In this document: in pieces, positions 25,074 through 32,386 of the stretch
How positions within the stretch are numbered: the first letter of the stretch is position 1
How the letters are laid out: the number at the start of each line of letters is the position of its first letter
Assembly: GCA_028868855.1 (NCBI GenBank)
Contig: JAGWTR010000001.1
Span: 186,001 to 250,000 of the forward strand
Reading direction: 5' to 3'
DNA length: 64,000 bases
DNA from: Burkholderiales bacterium
Lineage (GTDB): Bacteria > Pseudomonadota > Gammaproteobacteria > Burkholderiales > Burkholderiaceae_C
Position numbers and translations under genes: made by a program
Notes under the pieces: model-generated
The model's input: only the letters and a program-made list of their open reading frames with translations
What the model was told of the DNA's origin: nothing
Databases searched by the model: none

Positions 25074-25316
25074 TTACCTCCGGCTACGCGAGAACTGCCA
25101 CACGGTGTCGAAAGGCAGGATCTTGCGAATCGGAGGCAAAGGGTCGTAGTAGTCGAAGCTGCGGATTCGACCTTGGACCAGCACGCTGCCGGTGTCGTAG
25201 ACAGTGACGATGAGGCCGCACCAGAGTTCGAAGCGGGTGTGGTTACCCATCCGTTTTTTGTCGTCGATGTAGACCTTGCTGGCCTGGAAGCGGCGTTCGA
25301 TGTATTGAGGGGTCAT
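25074..25316 (-). CDS. Small protein with TBP-like-fold signature (Dmd/RNase HIII N-terminal-like candidate)
   Basis: An 80-residue product, MTPQYIERRFQASKVYIDDK..., with the strand-turn VTVYDTGSVLVQGRIR. This YxTGxxxxQG motif is characteristic of the TATA-binding-protein-like domain at the N-terminus of RNase HIII and in T4 Dmd-type antitoxins and some defence proteins. If correct, it is a small nucleic-acid- or toxin-binding protein. It points the same way as the type III operon but is separated from it by an inverted repeat. The match is by eye and short. Confidence 0.5.
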   Translation of the reverse strand: MTPQYIERRFQASKVYIDDKKRMGNHTRFELWCGLIVTVYDTGSVLVQGRIRSFDYYDPLPPIRKILPFDTVWQFSRSRR

Positions 25317-25455
25317 GGATAGCTCCTGATAGATGCGGGGAATTCCGCCCGGAGCCTTTACAGGACAGCAGCACTGGGACTGTTGCCCGGGTGGCCGAAT
25401 GCCCGCCTACCAATTTGTGATAGCCAAAGTGAATCAACGAAGTGAGGACAACACC

Positions 25456-25695
25456 ATGCCAAGCAAGCTGTCGAAATGGGGTAATTCGCTCGGCGTTCGC
25501 CTGCCGAGCTATATCGCGGAGCGTGCAGGGCTCCGAAATGGCGACTACCTCTATATCAAGCTCATGGACAGCGGCGACATCGTCATCCGGCCCGTGAAGC
25601 AGACTGACGTTCATCCTGGCTATGCGACGGCGGGAGAAGCTGAGGCCAAACCCTTGGCCGTTTTGTCTGATGAAGAGGTGCTCAAGGAGTGGTGA
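25456..25695 (+). CDS. MazE/AbrB-type antitoxin, apparently orphan
   Basis: A 79-residue swapped-hairpin DNA-binding protein. MPSKLSKWGNSLGVRLPSYIAERAGLRNGDYL is a classic MazE N-terminus, and the acidic C-terminal tail (LAVLSDEEVLKEW) is the usual toxin-wrapping segment. Start set at 25456 because GAGGA lies about seven bases upstream; the longer frame to 25333 has no support. A MazF toxin should follow directly, but 25696-25920 contains no matching frame, so it appears orphaned. Confidence 0.85.
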   Translation: MPSKLSKWGNSLGVRLPSYIAERAGLRNGDYLYIKLMDSGDIVIRPVKQTDVHPGYATAGEAEAKPLAVLSDEEVLKEW

Positions 25696-25840
25696 TCTGA
25701 TTGCGCCTCTGGTGCAAAGTCATACCGCGCTGGACAGCGGCGCAGGGCCTTGAGTACCGTATGGCTACGGCAAGCGCGTCGCACTTTATGACAGCAAGCC
25801 GCACCGCCCAATACGCGGTCAGAAACCCCCACTGAATACC

Positions 25841-25870
25841 AAAAGGCCACGCCTCACGTCGTGGCCTTTT
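25841..25870 (+). terminator. Strong stem-loop terminator downstream of the MazE-like gene
   Basis: An 11-base perfect stem AAAAGGCCACG/CGTGGCCTTTT with an 8-base loop. It has an A-run before and a T-run after, so it can terminate transcription from both directions. The 225 bases from the MazE-like stop to the next gene contain this terminator and no supportable gene. Confidence 0.85.
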
Positions 25871-25920
25871 GTCGTTTCTGGCGTGCGTGTGGGCATCACC
25901 TCAACTTTTTGGAGCCCGAC

Positions 25921-26283
25921 ATGACTCAGCAATTGCCCGACGTAGAACCTGATCTGGACACCAGCGCCACCAACAACCCCATAGCCATGGAGGCCCCTGC
26001 ATTGTTTGACTTGGGGGCCGTGGTTGCCACCCCACCGGCCTTGCGCCTCATCGGCCAATATGGGGCCTCGATCACTCAACTGCTGAACTGGCACCAGACC
26101 GGGCAACGTTGGAACGAAATGGACCCCGACGACTGTGCGGCCAACTGGCGGGCGGTCTTTGACAAGGATGCGCGTTTGTTGTCGTCGTTCAACCTGGGGA
26201 CGGTGGAGGCACCGGCCGTTGTCTGGATCATCACGGAGTGGAACCGTGAGGTCACGACGGTGTTGCTGCCGTCCTGCTATTGA
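25921..26283 (+). CDS. Hypothetical protein of the recombinase cluster
   Basis: A 120-residue acidic protein starting MTQQLPDVEPDLDTSATNN. GGAG lies seven bases upstream of the ATG at 25921, which supports this start over an upstream one inside the terminator. A hydrophobic central part (PALFDLGAVVATPPALRLIGQYG) and a C-terminus with WIITEWNREVTTVLLPSCY suggest a compact globular fold. No family recognised. The next gene starts three bases after its stop and the tyrosine recombinase follows, so it is probably element cargo or an accessory. Confidence 0.55.
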   Translation: MTQQLPDVEPDLDTSATNNPIAMEAPALFDLGAVVATPPALRLIGQYGASITQLLNWHQTGQRWNEMDPDDCAANWRAVFDKDARLLSSFNLGTVEAPAVVWIITEWNREVTTVLLPSCY

Positions 26284-26285
26284 AC

Positions 26286-26636
26286 ATGGCCGCGATGCCG
26301 CGCCACCGACCCATGCGGGACATGCTGGCCGTTTTGCCCAAGCTGGCCATTTCGTCTGCCGGTGAGGTGGACTACAGCGCCTCAAACCCTGCCGATTTGT
26401 CCGCGCTGGCAGAGCACGCCCAAGACACGATGCAGGTCGCGCAGCTCGGGCTGTCAGCGATTGGCTTGCTGCTGGTGCGTGCCGCGCCCGAAATGGACAC
26501 CGGGGAAATATCCGGCGATGCCATTGAATCACTGGGCTGGCTCATGGCTGAGTTGGGGGAGCTGGCGGGCTGCTGCTTTGCTCTGGCGGCGTCATGCCGT
26601 GAGCACTTGGCTGATGCCACCCCCAGGCCAGCGTAG
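26286..26636 (+). CDS. Hypothetical helical protein of the recombinase cluster
   Basis: A 116-residue predicted all-helical protein (MAAMPRHRPMRDMLAVLPKLAIS...). A hydrophobic middle (AQLGLSAIGLLLVRAAPEM) and an amphipathic C-terminal half (LGWLMAELGELAGCCFALAASC) are visible. It begins three bases after the preceding gene and is followed by a terminator. ATG 26286 is preferred over the TTG at 26280. Function unknown; it probably acts with its partner. Confidence 0.5.
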   Translation: MAAMPRHRPMRDMLAVLPKLAISSAGEVDYSASNPADLSALAEHAQDTMQVAQLGLSAIGLLLVRAAPEMDTGEISGDAIESLGWLMAELGELAGCCFALAASCREHLADATPRPA

Positions 26637-26671
26637 GCCACTTGCCGCCAAAGTTAACGCCAAACCATTCC

Positions 26672-26703
26672 GCCGTGCCGCGTTCGCGCCGCACGGCTTT
26701 TTT
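26672..26703 (+). terminator. Rho-independent terminator upstream of the tyrosine recombinase
   Basis: Stem GCCGTGC/GCACGGC with a 12-base GC-rich loop, followed by six T. It separates the two hypothetical genes from the recombinase gene, which must therefore have its own promoter in 26704-26750 or depend on read-through. Confidence 0.85.
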
Positions 26704-26750
26704 GTCGCTGCGTTCGAACGTAGCGATAGCACGCACTTACCACTACCAAA

Positions 26751-27746
26751 ATGACCACCAAAAAGCCATGCGCCACGGCTGGCGCGATCAAGCCAAAGCC
26801 GACCGATGAATCCGCCGCCGCAGCCAACAGCGCCAAAACGGCAGAGAAACCGCCGACTGACTCAGTGGCTGGCTACGTTGCCTCTTCCAGCTCGAAAGCC
26901 ACCAAGCGGGCTTATGCCAGCGACGTGCGCCACTTCATCCGGTACGGCGGGGCACTACCGGCAACACCGGCCATGGTGGCGGAGTACTTGGCGAAGTTCG
27001 CCCCGACCATGAAGGTGGCGACGCTGGAGCGGCGCTGCGTGGCCATCGCACAGGCCCATCGAAGCCAAGGGCTGAAGTCTCCGATGAAGGCTGACTTGGT
27101 GATGGCGACCATGAAAGGCATCCGCCGCCAGCACGGCACCCGCCAGCGTGCGGTGAAGCCGATCACCCGCGATGTGCTGCTGGAGATGCTGGCCGTGCTC
27201 GACCAACAGAAGTCACACCCCACCAAGGCTGCCCGCGACAGGGCATTGCTGCTGGTCGGCTTTGCTGGTGCGTTCCGCCGCGCTGAGCTGGTGGCCTTGC
27301 GGGTGGAGGACGTGACCTTCCATGAGACGCATGCCGAGGTGCTGCTTCGGTTCTCGAAGACCGATCAGTTCGGCAAGGGGCGCACGGTGTTCCTGCCGAA
27401 GGCGAGCGGCGAGCGATGCCCCATCCAGAGCCTGAGGGCTTGGCTGGACGTGGCACGTATCGAAACCGGTTGGTTGTTCCGGTCAGTGACGAAGGGCGGC
27501 ACGATCTCACTGGAGCCACTTTCGGCGCAGTCAGTGGCCTTGATCGTGAAGCGTGCTGCCAAGGCTATGGGGCGTGCGCCGGAGGAGTTCTCGGGCCACA
27601 GCCTTCGCGCAGGCTACGTGACCACAGCGGCGATGGCATCGCTGCCCACGTGGCTCATCCGTGAGCAGACCGGGCACCGCAGCGATGCTGTGCTGGCGCG
27701 GTACATCCGGCCAGTCGAGAAGCGGAAGATTCCTTCGCTGCTTTGA
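26751..27746 (+). CDS. Tyrosine recombinase/site-specific integrase
   Basis: A 331-residue recombinase. An N-terminal disordered basic stretch (1-40) leads to a core-binding SAM-like domain (about 45-135, SSSSKATKRAYASDVRHFIRYGG) and a catalytic domain with Arg in GAFRRAELVALR, HxxR in GHSLRAGYVTT, H in REQTGHRSD and nucleophile Tyr in ARYIRP. All residues needed for catalysis appear present. It lacks the DUF4102 arm of the P4-type enzyme at 29344, so the island carries two unrelated recombinases. It is convergent with AbiEii, 26 bases away. Its attachment site is not evident. Confidence 0.9.
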   Translation: MTTKKPCATAGAIKPKPTDESAAAANSAKTAEKPPTDSVAGYVASSSSKATKRAYASDVRHFIRYGGALPATPAMVAEYLAKFAPTMKVATLERRCVAIAQAHRSQGLKSPMKADLVMATMKGIRRQHGTRQRAVKPITRDVLLEMLAVLDQQKSHPTKAARDRALLLVGFAGAFRRAELVALRVEDVTFHETHAEVLLRFSKTDQFGKGRTVFLPKASGERCPIQSLRAWLDVARIETGWLFRSVTKGGTISLEPLSAQSVALIVKRAAKAMGRAPEEFSGHSLRAGYVTTAAMASLPTWLIREQTGHRSDAVLARYIRPVEKRKIPSLL

Positions 27747-27772
27747 TGCAGTCCGAAGTAGTTGCGTGGGGG

Positions 27773-28675
27773 TCAGACCCAGCCCAGTGCGTCAGGGCGC
27801 CAAGTGGCCGTTGCCTGACTGCCAGCGGCGGCAACCTCCGTTGGCGGCCACAGAAGGTCGTCCAGCAGCGCCACGGTGTCACCCAGGCTGGCGGCTTCAA
27901 TGCGGTTCTTGTTCAGAAAGGCCTGCCACTGCCTCAGCTTGGCGGTGTCTTCACTGAACTGCTTGGTCAGGGCCAAGGGGCGCTCGGTGGGCAGGGCGGT
28001 CTGACGCCGGGCAAAGGTGGCGGCGACGGCAGCGGCCAAGGTGGAGCCATCCAGTTCCGTGCGCCGTGCAATCACCGCAAGGTCAAAGAAGTCTTTCATG
28101 CGGCTGTTCGCCTGCCCCAACATGACCATAGCCTGGTACTTCTCGGCGATCACTGTGTAGACGGGATAGACCCGCAGCGTGGGGGCTGGGAAGTCGCCCA
28201 GCAAGGTGGGATAAGCCACCGTCTGCGGCCCCGGCGTCACTGCATCACCGAAACCCACGTCGATCTGAAGTGCGCAGCGTGCGGAACCGATGCGTGCCAC
28301 CAGCGTGATGCGCGTTCCGCCGTAGGTGTTGTCCTCGCGAATGGCATCGGCCTTCACGGAGTCGGAGTCAAACACAATGCCGTCGCTCAGGTCCATGGCG
28401 GCGATGTCGCGGAAGGTGGCGATCAGGTTCGCCTCATCGTCGGGGCCGAAGCCGAGCAAGTCGGCGTCTCTGGTCGGCCGGTGCGGGGTGTCATACCAGA
28501 GAGCAAAGAGCAACGCGCCCTTGAGCAAGAAGCGGTCGGCATGCGGTGAGATGCTGACGCGAGCCAGCAGACGTTCCAGCGCAAAGCGGTTGAGCAGCAG
28601 GTTGTAGTCGTCGCCGCGTTGCTTGGCGAGGGTCAGTAGTCGGGCCAGGATCGAGGCGGAGAGGTTGCCGGTCAT
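27773..28675 (-). CDS. abiEii: AbiEii/AbiGii-family nucleotidyltransferase toxin
   Basis: A 300-residue toxin of the AbiE abortive-infection system. The family transfers nucleotides (GTP-binding, proposed tRNA target) and arrests growth on phage infection. Motif I is RFLLKGALLFALWYDTPHRPTRDADLLGFG (conserved Gly and the Asp-x-Asp of the DNA-polymerase-beta fold), with the later family motifs IAEKYQAMVMLGQANSRMKDFFDLAVI. Length is usual. Its ATG overlaps the antitoxin stop (ATGA), so the two are coupled. Confidence 0.9.
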   Translation of the reverse strand: MTGNLSASILARLLTLAKQRGDDYNLLLNRFALERLLARVSISPHADRFLLKGALLFALWYDTPHRPTRDADLLGFGPDDEANLIATFRDIAAMDLSDGIVFDSDSVKADAIREDNTYGGTRITLVARIGSARCALQIDVGFGDAVTPGPQTVAYPTLLGDFPAPTLRVYPVYTVIAEKYQAMVMLGQANSRMKDFFDLAVIARRTELDGSTLAAAVAATFARRQTALPTERPLALTKQFSEDTAKLRQWQAFLNKNRIEAASLGDTVALLDDLLWPPTEVAAAGSQATATWRPDALGWV

Positions 28676-29271
28676 TGCGTCACCGCCTCTAGGTAGGGCT
28701 GCATGACACGTTCAACCCGGTTGATTTTGGCGAAGTGGCTCAGCTCGTCCATGGTGACCTTGCGGCTGCGCCAGGCATCTTTCAGTGCCTCCAGCGCCAC
28801 GTCCAGGCCGATCTTGTTGCGGAACTTGAAGCAATCGGTCACCGTCTTGGCGGCGCTGTACACGCGGATGGGGGCACCATGATCGGTCACGGTCTCGATG
28901 CCGTCGCTGTAAGCGGTGCCGCGCAGGCGCGTGATGCGCAGCGTGGGGTAGCTCAGGGCCGGGGTTTGTGTCGCCTCGGGCAGCGCGATCCACACTTCGT
29001 GCGGCAGTTGCGTGCCGATCTCATGGAATTGCAGCGCACTAAGAAGGCACAGCACGGCCTTGGGCACACGTTGGCAGACCTCGATCAGCGTCTGGTGCTC
29101 GGTGACTTCGGCATCGGGCAGTCCGTACAGGCCACGGGCGAACCGTTGCAGCTTGCCAGCCTGGTGCAGCCGGATCAGAAGCTGCGGCGACCAGCCGTGC
29201 TCGCGCACATCCGCCGCCCGCAGCACGCGCCGGTGCCGGGCCAGTTCTAGGATGTGGTCAGATTGGTTCAT
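28672..29271 (-). CDS. abiEi: AbiEi-family antitoxin/transcriptional repressor
   Basis: A 199-residue antitoxin: N-terminal winged helix (ILELARHRRVLRAADVREHGWSPQ, about 4-60) that binds its own promoter, and a C-terminal domain (about 85-195) that restrains AbiEii. I chose the ATG at 29271 rather than 29295 because the longer N-terminus is not typical and its start lies within a strong inverted-repeat operator. With the promoter described next, the mRNA would begin almost at this ATG, implying leaderless translation. Translationally coupled to AbiEii. Confidence 0.85.
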   Translation of the reverse strand: MNQSDHILELARHRRVLRAADVREHGWSPQLLIRLHQAGKLQRFARGLYGLPDAEVTEHQTLIEVCQRVPKAVLCLLSALQFHEIGTQLPHEVWIALPEATQTPALSYPTLRITRLRGTAYSDGIETVTDHGAPIRVYSAAKTVTDCFKFRNKIGLDVALEALKDAWRSRKVTMDELSHFAKINRVERVMQPYLEAVTQ

Positions 29272-29279
29272 GAGGGGTG

Positions 29280-29316
29280 AGTTTAATATCCGCATTACTT
29301 TTGTTCAAGTGATGCG
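29280..29316 (-). promoter_or_regulatory. abiE promoter with inverted-repeat operator
   Basis: Reading leftward: -35 TTGAAC (29308-29303), 17-base spacer, -10 TAAACT (29285-29280). An inverted repeat CGCATTACTT (29291-29300) / AAGTGATGCG (29307-29316), nine of ten positions matching with a 6-base spacer, covers the -35 box and the spacer. AbiEi proteins are known to bind inverted repeats in their own promoter, so this is the expected autoregulatory site. Confidence 0.65.
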
Positions 29317-29343
29317 AAATTCAATCGGTCCCGTGCCGTGGTT

Positions 29344-30693
29344 TCACACCTCGCCGGTTCTGCGCATGGCTGCCGTGGCTTCTTCCATGGCGTTGCGAAC
29401 CGGGGCGACGATCAAACGGGCGTAGACCTTGGTGGCCTCCGGGGTCTTGTGGTTCAGAACCTTGCCGATGATTGGCAGGCTGGTGCCGCTGCTGGCCAAC
29501 CATGACCCGAGCGTGCGGCGCAGATCATGGATTTTCAGGTCACGCATCTCGTAGTGCTGCAGGTGCAGTCCGAGCTTCTCTGCCAACGGGGTGTAGCGTT
29601 CGATGGTCTGCACCGGGAAGTCGACGGCCTCCTCAAGGGCCAGTTGGTAGTCGAAGGTCTTTGCCGTTGCCTTTTCCGCCAACGCCTCCACCAGACCCAA
29701 CGCCGTGCTGCGCGACAGCATGCGCTCCCAAGCCCCTCGTGGCTCCACCAAATGGTCGGTCTTGCCTGAACCGGGGAAGACAAAGAGGGACTTTGAGCCC
29801 TGAGCTAACTGTTTGCGGCGCTCCAGTACTTCAATGGCTTCCGGGGTTAGCAGCACGGTCTGTGGCTCGCCATTCTTTGTCCTCTCGATGTTCCATTCCT
29901 TGCGTTCAAGGTGAACATCCGGCCATTGCATCGACATGACGTTGCTGCGGCGTGCTCCCGTGTACAGGGCGAGTTTCACGAAGTCACGCACCAGTTCATT
30001 CGACTCATGCTCCATGGCCAGCATGAGGCGGGGCATTTCGTCAGGGAGTACAAATCTTGAGCGGGATTTTTCCTTGAACTTGTCCATGCCCCGACAGGGA
30101 TGGTTACCGTCGAAGTCCCCCCACTGGATGGCGCGGCTGTACATCGAGCTGATCAGCGCGATCACGCGGTTGGCGGTCGTCGGGATGTTCCCCATCTTTG
30201 CGTGATGTGAGATCAGCTGGGCTCGCGTGATGTCCGACAGCCGCAGCTCCGCAAGGTTGATGCCGTACTTATCCGTGTCGATGTGTCGCTCGAACTTCTC
30301 GATGTCTTCCTTGTGGGATACCTTGTGGACGAGTGAGTGGCGCTTGTAGTACTCCTTGAAGAACTCGGCCAGCGTTATCTCCTTGCGCCGGTCGCGCATC
30401 GACTCCGCTGGATTGAGGTCCTGCGCGATGTCTGCATTCAGCGCCGCGACAGTCTTGCGAGCTTGCTCGATGGTTACATCCGGGTAGCGCCCGATCTTGA
30501 TACGCTCGGGTCTGCCTTGGATGCGTCGGTACAGCAAGAAACTCTTCCGGCCGGTCTTGCCGACGCTGATCGCGAGTCCTTTGGTGGCCTTGTCGTAGAA
30601 ATAGGCCACGCCTTCGGACGGCAGCGTCAGCCGGTCGAGTTCTCGCTTGGTAAAGTTCAGGCGGTTGCTGGGTGTTGGTTGGTCTTTGTGCAT
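29344..30693 (-). CDS. P4-type integrase (DUF4102 arm-binding domain plus tyrosine recombinase)
   Basis: A 449-residue integrase. Residues 10-95 form the DUF4102 arm (LNFTKRELDRLTLP...DKATKGLAISVGKTGRKSF, GRYPDVTIEQAR), followed by a core-binding domain (about 108-200) and catalytic domain: Arg in TGARRSNV, HxxR in IHDLRRTLGSW, His in LNHKTPEAT and Tyr in VYARL. Between the catalytic Arg and His boxes it is somewhat longer than typical (VEALAEKATAKTFDYQ). It reads away from the tRNA fragment 200 bases to its right, which is the usual place for an integrase acting on a tRNA 3' end. Confidence 0.95.
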   Translation of the reverse strand: MHKDQPTPSNRLNFTKRELDRLTLPSEGVAYFYDKATKGLAISVGKTGRKSFLLYRRIQGRPERIKIGRYPDVTIEQARKTVAALNADIAQDLNPAESMRDRRKEITLAEFFKEYYKRHSLVHKVSHKEDIEKFERHIDTDKYGINLAELRLSDITRAQLISHHAKMGNIPTTANRVIALISSMYSRAIQWGDFDGNHPCRGMDKFKEKSRSRFVLPDEMPRLMLAMEHESNELVRDFVKLALYTGARRSNVMSMQWPDVHLERKEWNIERTKNGEPQTVLLTPEAIEVLERRKQLAQGSKSLFVFPGSGKTDHLVEPRGAWERMLSRSTALGLVEALAEKATAKTFDYQLALEEAVDFPVQTIERYTPLAEKLGLHLQHYEMRDLKIHDLRRTLGSWLASSGTSLPIIGKVLNHKTPEATKVYARLIVAPVRNAMEEATAAMRRTGEV

Positions 30694-30896
30694 GCAGGAA
30701 ATCTTGCTACGTGGTGGCTACGGAACCCGTGCCTTTTGTAGCAATAGATCGCACGTTTGCTGCCCCGTGCATTCATTGAGGCCGGTCACGGTTTACCGAG
30801 ACTTGCTGGTTGAACCCGCAGGGCTGTTGAGGTTGTTAACGTCCGTTGTCTACAGAGGGCGACGAGTGGTGAAAAACAACATTAGCCACAATCGCA

Positions 30897-30941
30897 CTCA
30901 TAATCCTTTGGTCGTTGGTTCAAGTCCAACACGGCCTACCA
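30897..30941 (+). mobile_element. 3' tRNA fragment (CAT anticodon) forming the right attachment site of the island
   Basis: Visible: anticodon loop CTCATAA (anticodon CAT, 30899-30901), T-arm GTTGG-TTCAAGT-CCAAC, then ACGGCCT-A-CCA ending at 30941. The matching 5' half is absent: the upstream bases cannot pair with TCCTT of the anticodon stem, and no D-arm or AGGCCGT acceptor strand precedes it at tRNA distance. This is the 45-nt 3' end of a tRNA-Met or tRNA-Ile2 gene, the classic duplicated core left by a P4-type integrase. Since the fragment is at the right end, the intact tRNA should be at the far left end of the island, outside the window. Confidence 0.75.
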
Positions 30942-30980
30942 CTCCCCATCGCTTTGAATGCGGTACTTTTGGCCGCATGG

Positions 30981-31038
30981 TTTGATATTGGTATCAAGAA
31001 TCCGCTTCTGAACCGGCTTTCTTGACGCAAATATCAAA
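30981..31038. repeat. 20-bp imperfect inverted repeat just outside the tRNA fragment
   Basis: TTTGATATTGGTATCAAGAA (30981-31000) and its near reverse complement at 31019-31038 match at 17 of 20 positions around an 18-base loop. It could be a factor-dependent terminator, a small transposable-element relic or a protein-binding site. No T-run follows. Apart from this and the tRNA fragment I see no gene between 30694 and 31179. Confidence 0.6.
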
Positions 31039-31148
31039 TCTCCTCTTCGTATAGCCTCTACTGACTCCAGGGGCGACCTCTGGCGGCTCTGCGCCTTTGT
31101 GGCGCAAGGTGCTTATCCATCAACTGCACCCACCTTCCGGTAAACTGC

Positions 31149-31160
31149 ACAGAATTCTGT
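31149..31160. promoter_or_regulatory. Perfect 12-bp palindrome, likely toxin-antitoxin operator
   Basis: ACAGAATTCTGT is a perfect palindrome ending 19 bases before the antitoxin ATG at 31180. Phd/YefM antitoxins bind such sites to repress their operon. Confidence 0.55.
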
Positions 31161-31179
31161 CAGCTTCGAGGAGCCGGTC

Positions 31180-31506
31180 ATGTCCATCTCTGCCCGTGAT
31201 GTGGTGCCCTTCACCCAGGCGCGCTCAAACCTCTCCGAGCTGGCCGACCAGGTTAAAGCCGGGGCCGAAAAGATCATCACCAAGAACGGCGAAAGCTATG
31301 TGGCTTTGATCGACGCGGACCGGCTGGATTACTACCACCGCTTAGAGCGTGAGCGCATCCACCTGCTGCTGATCGACGATGCCCGCCGTGGCCTAGAAGA
31401 CATCACCGCAGGCCGCACCCACGAAGCCGATGCCGCCTTGGCTGCCATCCAGAAGCGCCGTACAGCTGCTGCATCTGCAACCAAGCCAGTGAAAAAGCGT
31501 GGCTGA
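31180..31506 (+). CDS. Phd/YefM-type antitoxin
   Basis: A 108-residue antitoxin. VVPFTQARSNLSELADQVKAGAEKIITKNGESYVALID is the Phd/YefM DNA-binding fold; the C-terminal half (RRGLEDITAGRTHEADAALAAIQKRR) is the toxin-binding helix, ending in a basic tail. GAGGAG lies before the ATG. It overlaps the toxin gene by eight bases, the normal antitoxin-first arrangement, and a palindrome upstream is the likely operator. Confidence 0.88.
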   Translation: MSISARDVVPFTQARSNLSELADQVKAGAEKIITKNGESYVALIDADRLDYYHRLERERIHLLLIDDARRGLEDITAGRTHEADAALAAIQKRRTAAASATKPVKKRG

Positions 31507-31873
31507 ACGACTGCACCGCGTGGAGCTGACTGAAAGCTTCCTGGCGCGACTCGACTCCATTGAAGCCTTCTTGACGGAGGCAGATGCAGCGTTCGCTTAT
31601 GACGACCTGCTGGCAGGCCTGCGCGCCACTGTGGTGCCCAACCTCGCCCGCTTCCCGTTGATGGGCCGTCGCTACCTCGACCAGCCGCCCCAGTCCGTGG
31701 AGGCGCTGGAGCAGTTGGCCAAGCTGCCTGCCGGGGCTGCTGACCGCTTGCGCGTGCTCCTGCATGGCGATTACTTGATGCTGTATTCGGTGGTCGGAGA
31801 AGTGCTCTATCTGCTGTCGATACGGCATCACCGGCAACTGTCGTTCGACTTTGCCGGGATCTGGCCAGCGTGA
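31499..31873 (+). CDS. ParE/RelE-superfamily toxin
   Basis: A 124-residue protein from a GTG that overlaps the antitoxin end. The start (VELTESFLARLDSIEAFL) and the C-terminal beta segment (LRVLLHGDYLMLYSVVGEVLYLLSIRHHRQLSFDF) follow the ParE/RelE fold, with the conserved Arg/His pair (IRHHRQ) before the final strand. Whether it targets gyrase (ParE-like) or ribosome-bound mRNA (RelE-like) cannot be told from sequence. It heads the transcription unit that continues into the restriction-gene remnants 24 bases later. Confidence 0.82.
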   Translation: MAERLHRVELTESFLARLDSIEAFLTEADAAFAYDDLLAGLRATVVPNLARFPLMGRRYLDQPPQSVEALEQLAKLPAGAADRLRVLLHGDYLMLYSVVGEVLYLLSIRHHRQLSFDFAGIWPA

Positions 31874-31897
31874 TCAATAAATCGGGAGCGACCAGGG

Positions 31898-32386
31898 ATG
31901 ACACCAGAAGCAAAAGCGCGCCAGACCATCGATGAACGATTGGTCGCTGCAGGCTGGTCTGTTCAAGACATGAAGGCACTTAACCTGGGCGCAGGTGTAG
32001 GCGTGGCAGTGCGCGAATATGCCCGCGTGCAGGCCACGCAGGTGAAGGGCAGCGACCGCAAGCGCCAGCTCACGGATTTGGTGAGCCTGGTGCGCTTCTG
32101 CCTGGGGATGGATGATGAACTCAAGCCCTTTGCCGACGAGGTGGACAAACGCTTTCAGGCCTGGATCTGGCGGCACAACGCCCAGCGCGGCACGGCCTTC
32201 ACGCCCGAGCAAACCGACTGGCTGCGCTTGATGAAAGAGCACATCGCCAGCAGTTGCAGCATCAGCCGGGGTGATTTTGATTATGCGGAACTGGCCGACA
32301 AGGGCGGCTTGCAGAAGGCTTGGGGCTTGTTTGGCAAAGACTTGGATGGCTTGATGGATGAGATGAATGTGGAGTTGGTGGCGTGA
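31898..32386 (+). pseudogene. hsdR: HsdR remnant: N- and C-termini joined by an in-frame internal deletion
   Basis: The 162-residue frame starts like a type I restriction subunit (MTPEAKARQTIDERLVAAGW...LNLGAGVGVAVREY). It then jumps at about residue 42-52 to the far C-terminal EcoEI_R_C-like segment (QLTDLVSLVRFCLGMDDEL...FTPEQTDWLRLMKEHIA...LMDEMNVELVA). The nuclease domain and both helicase domains, several hundred residues, are gone. The frame is intact and has a plausible ribosome site, so a small protein may still be made; it could still contact HsdM but cannot cut. GTGA overlap with the HsdS remnant keeps the operon structure. Confidence 0.85.

Noticed and set aside
25243-25614. 123-codon minus-strand frame opposite the MazE-like gene
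   Set aside because: Antisense to a recognised antitoxin and overlapping the small gene at 25074; no family likeness.
30768-30941. A complete tRNA with its 5' acceptor strand at about 30768 (AGGCCGG)
   Set aside because: The distance to the 3' end is about 170 bases, the match to the required AGGCCGT is imperfect and no D-arm is present, so only a 3' fragment is supported.
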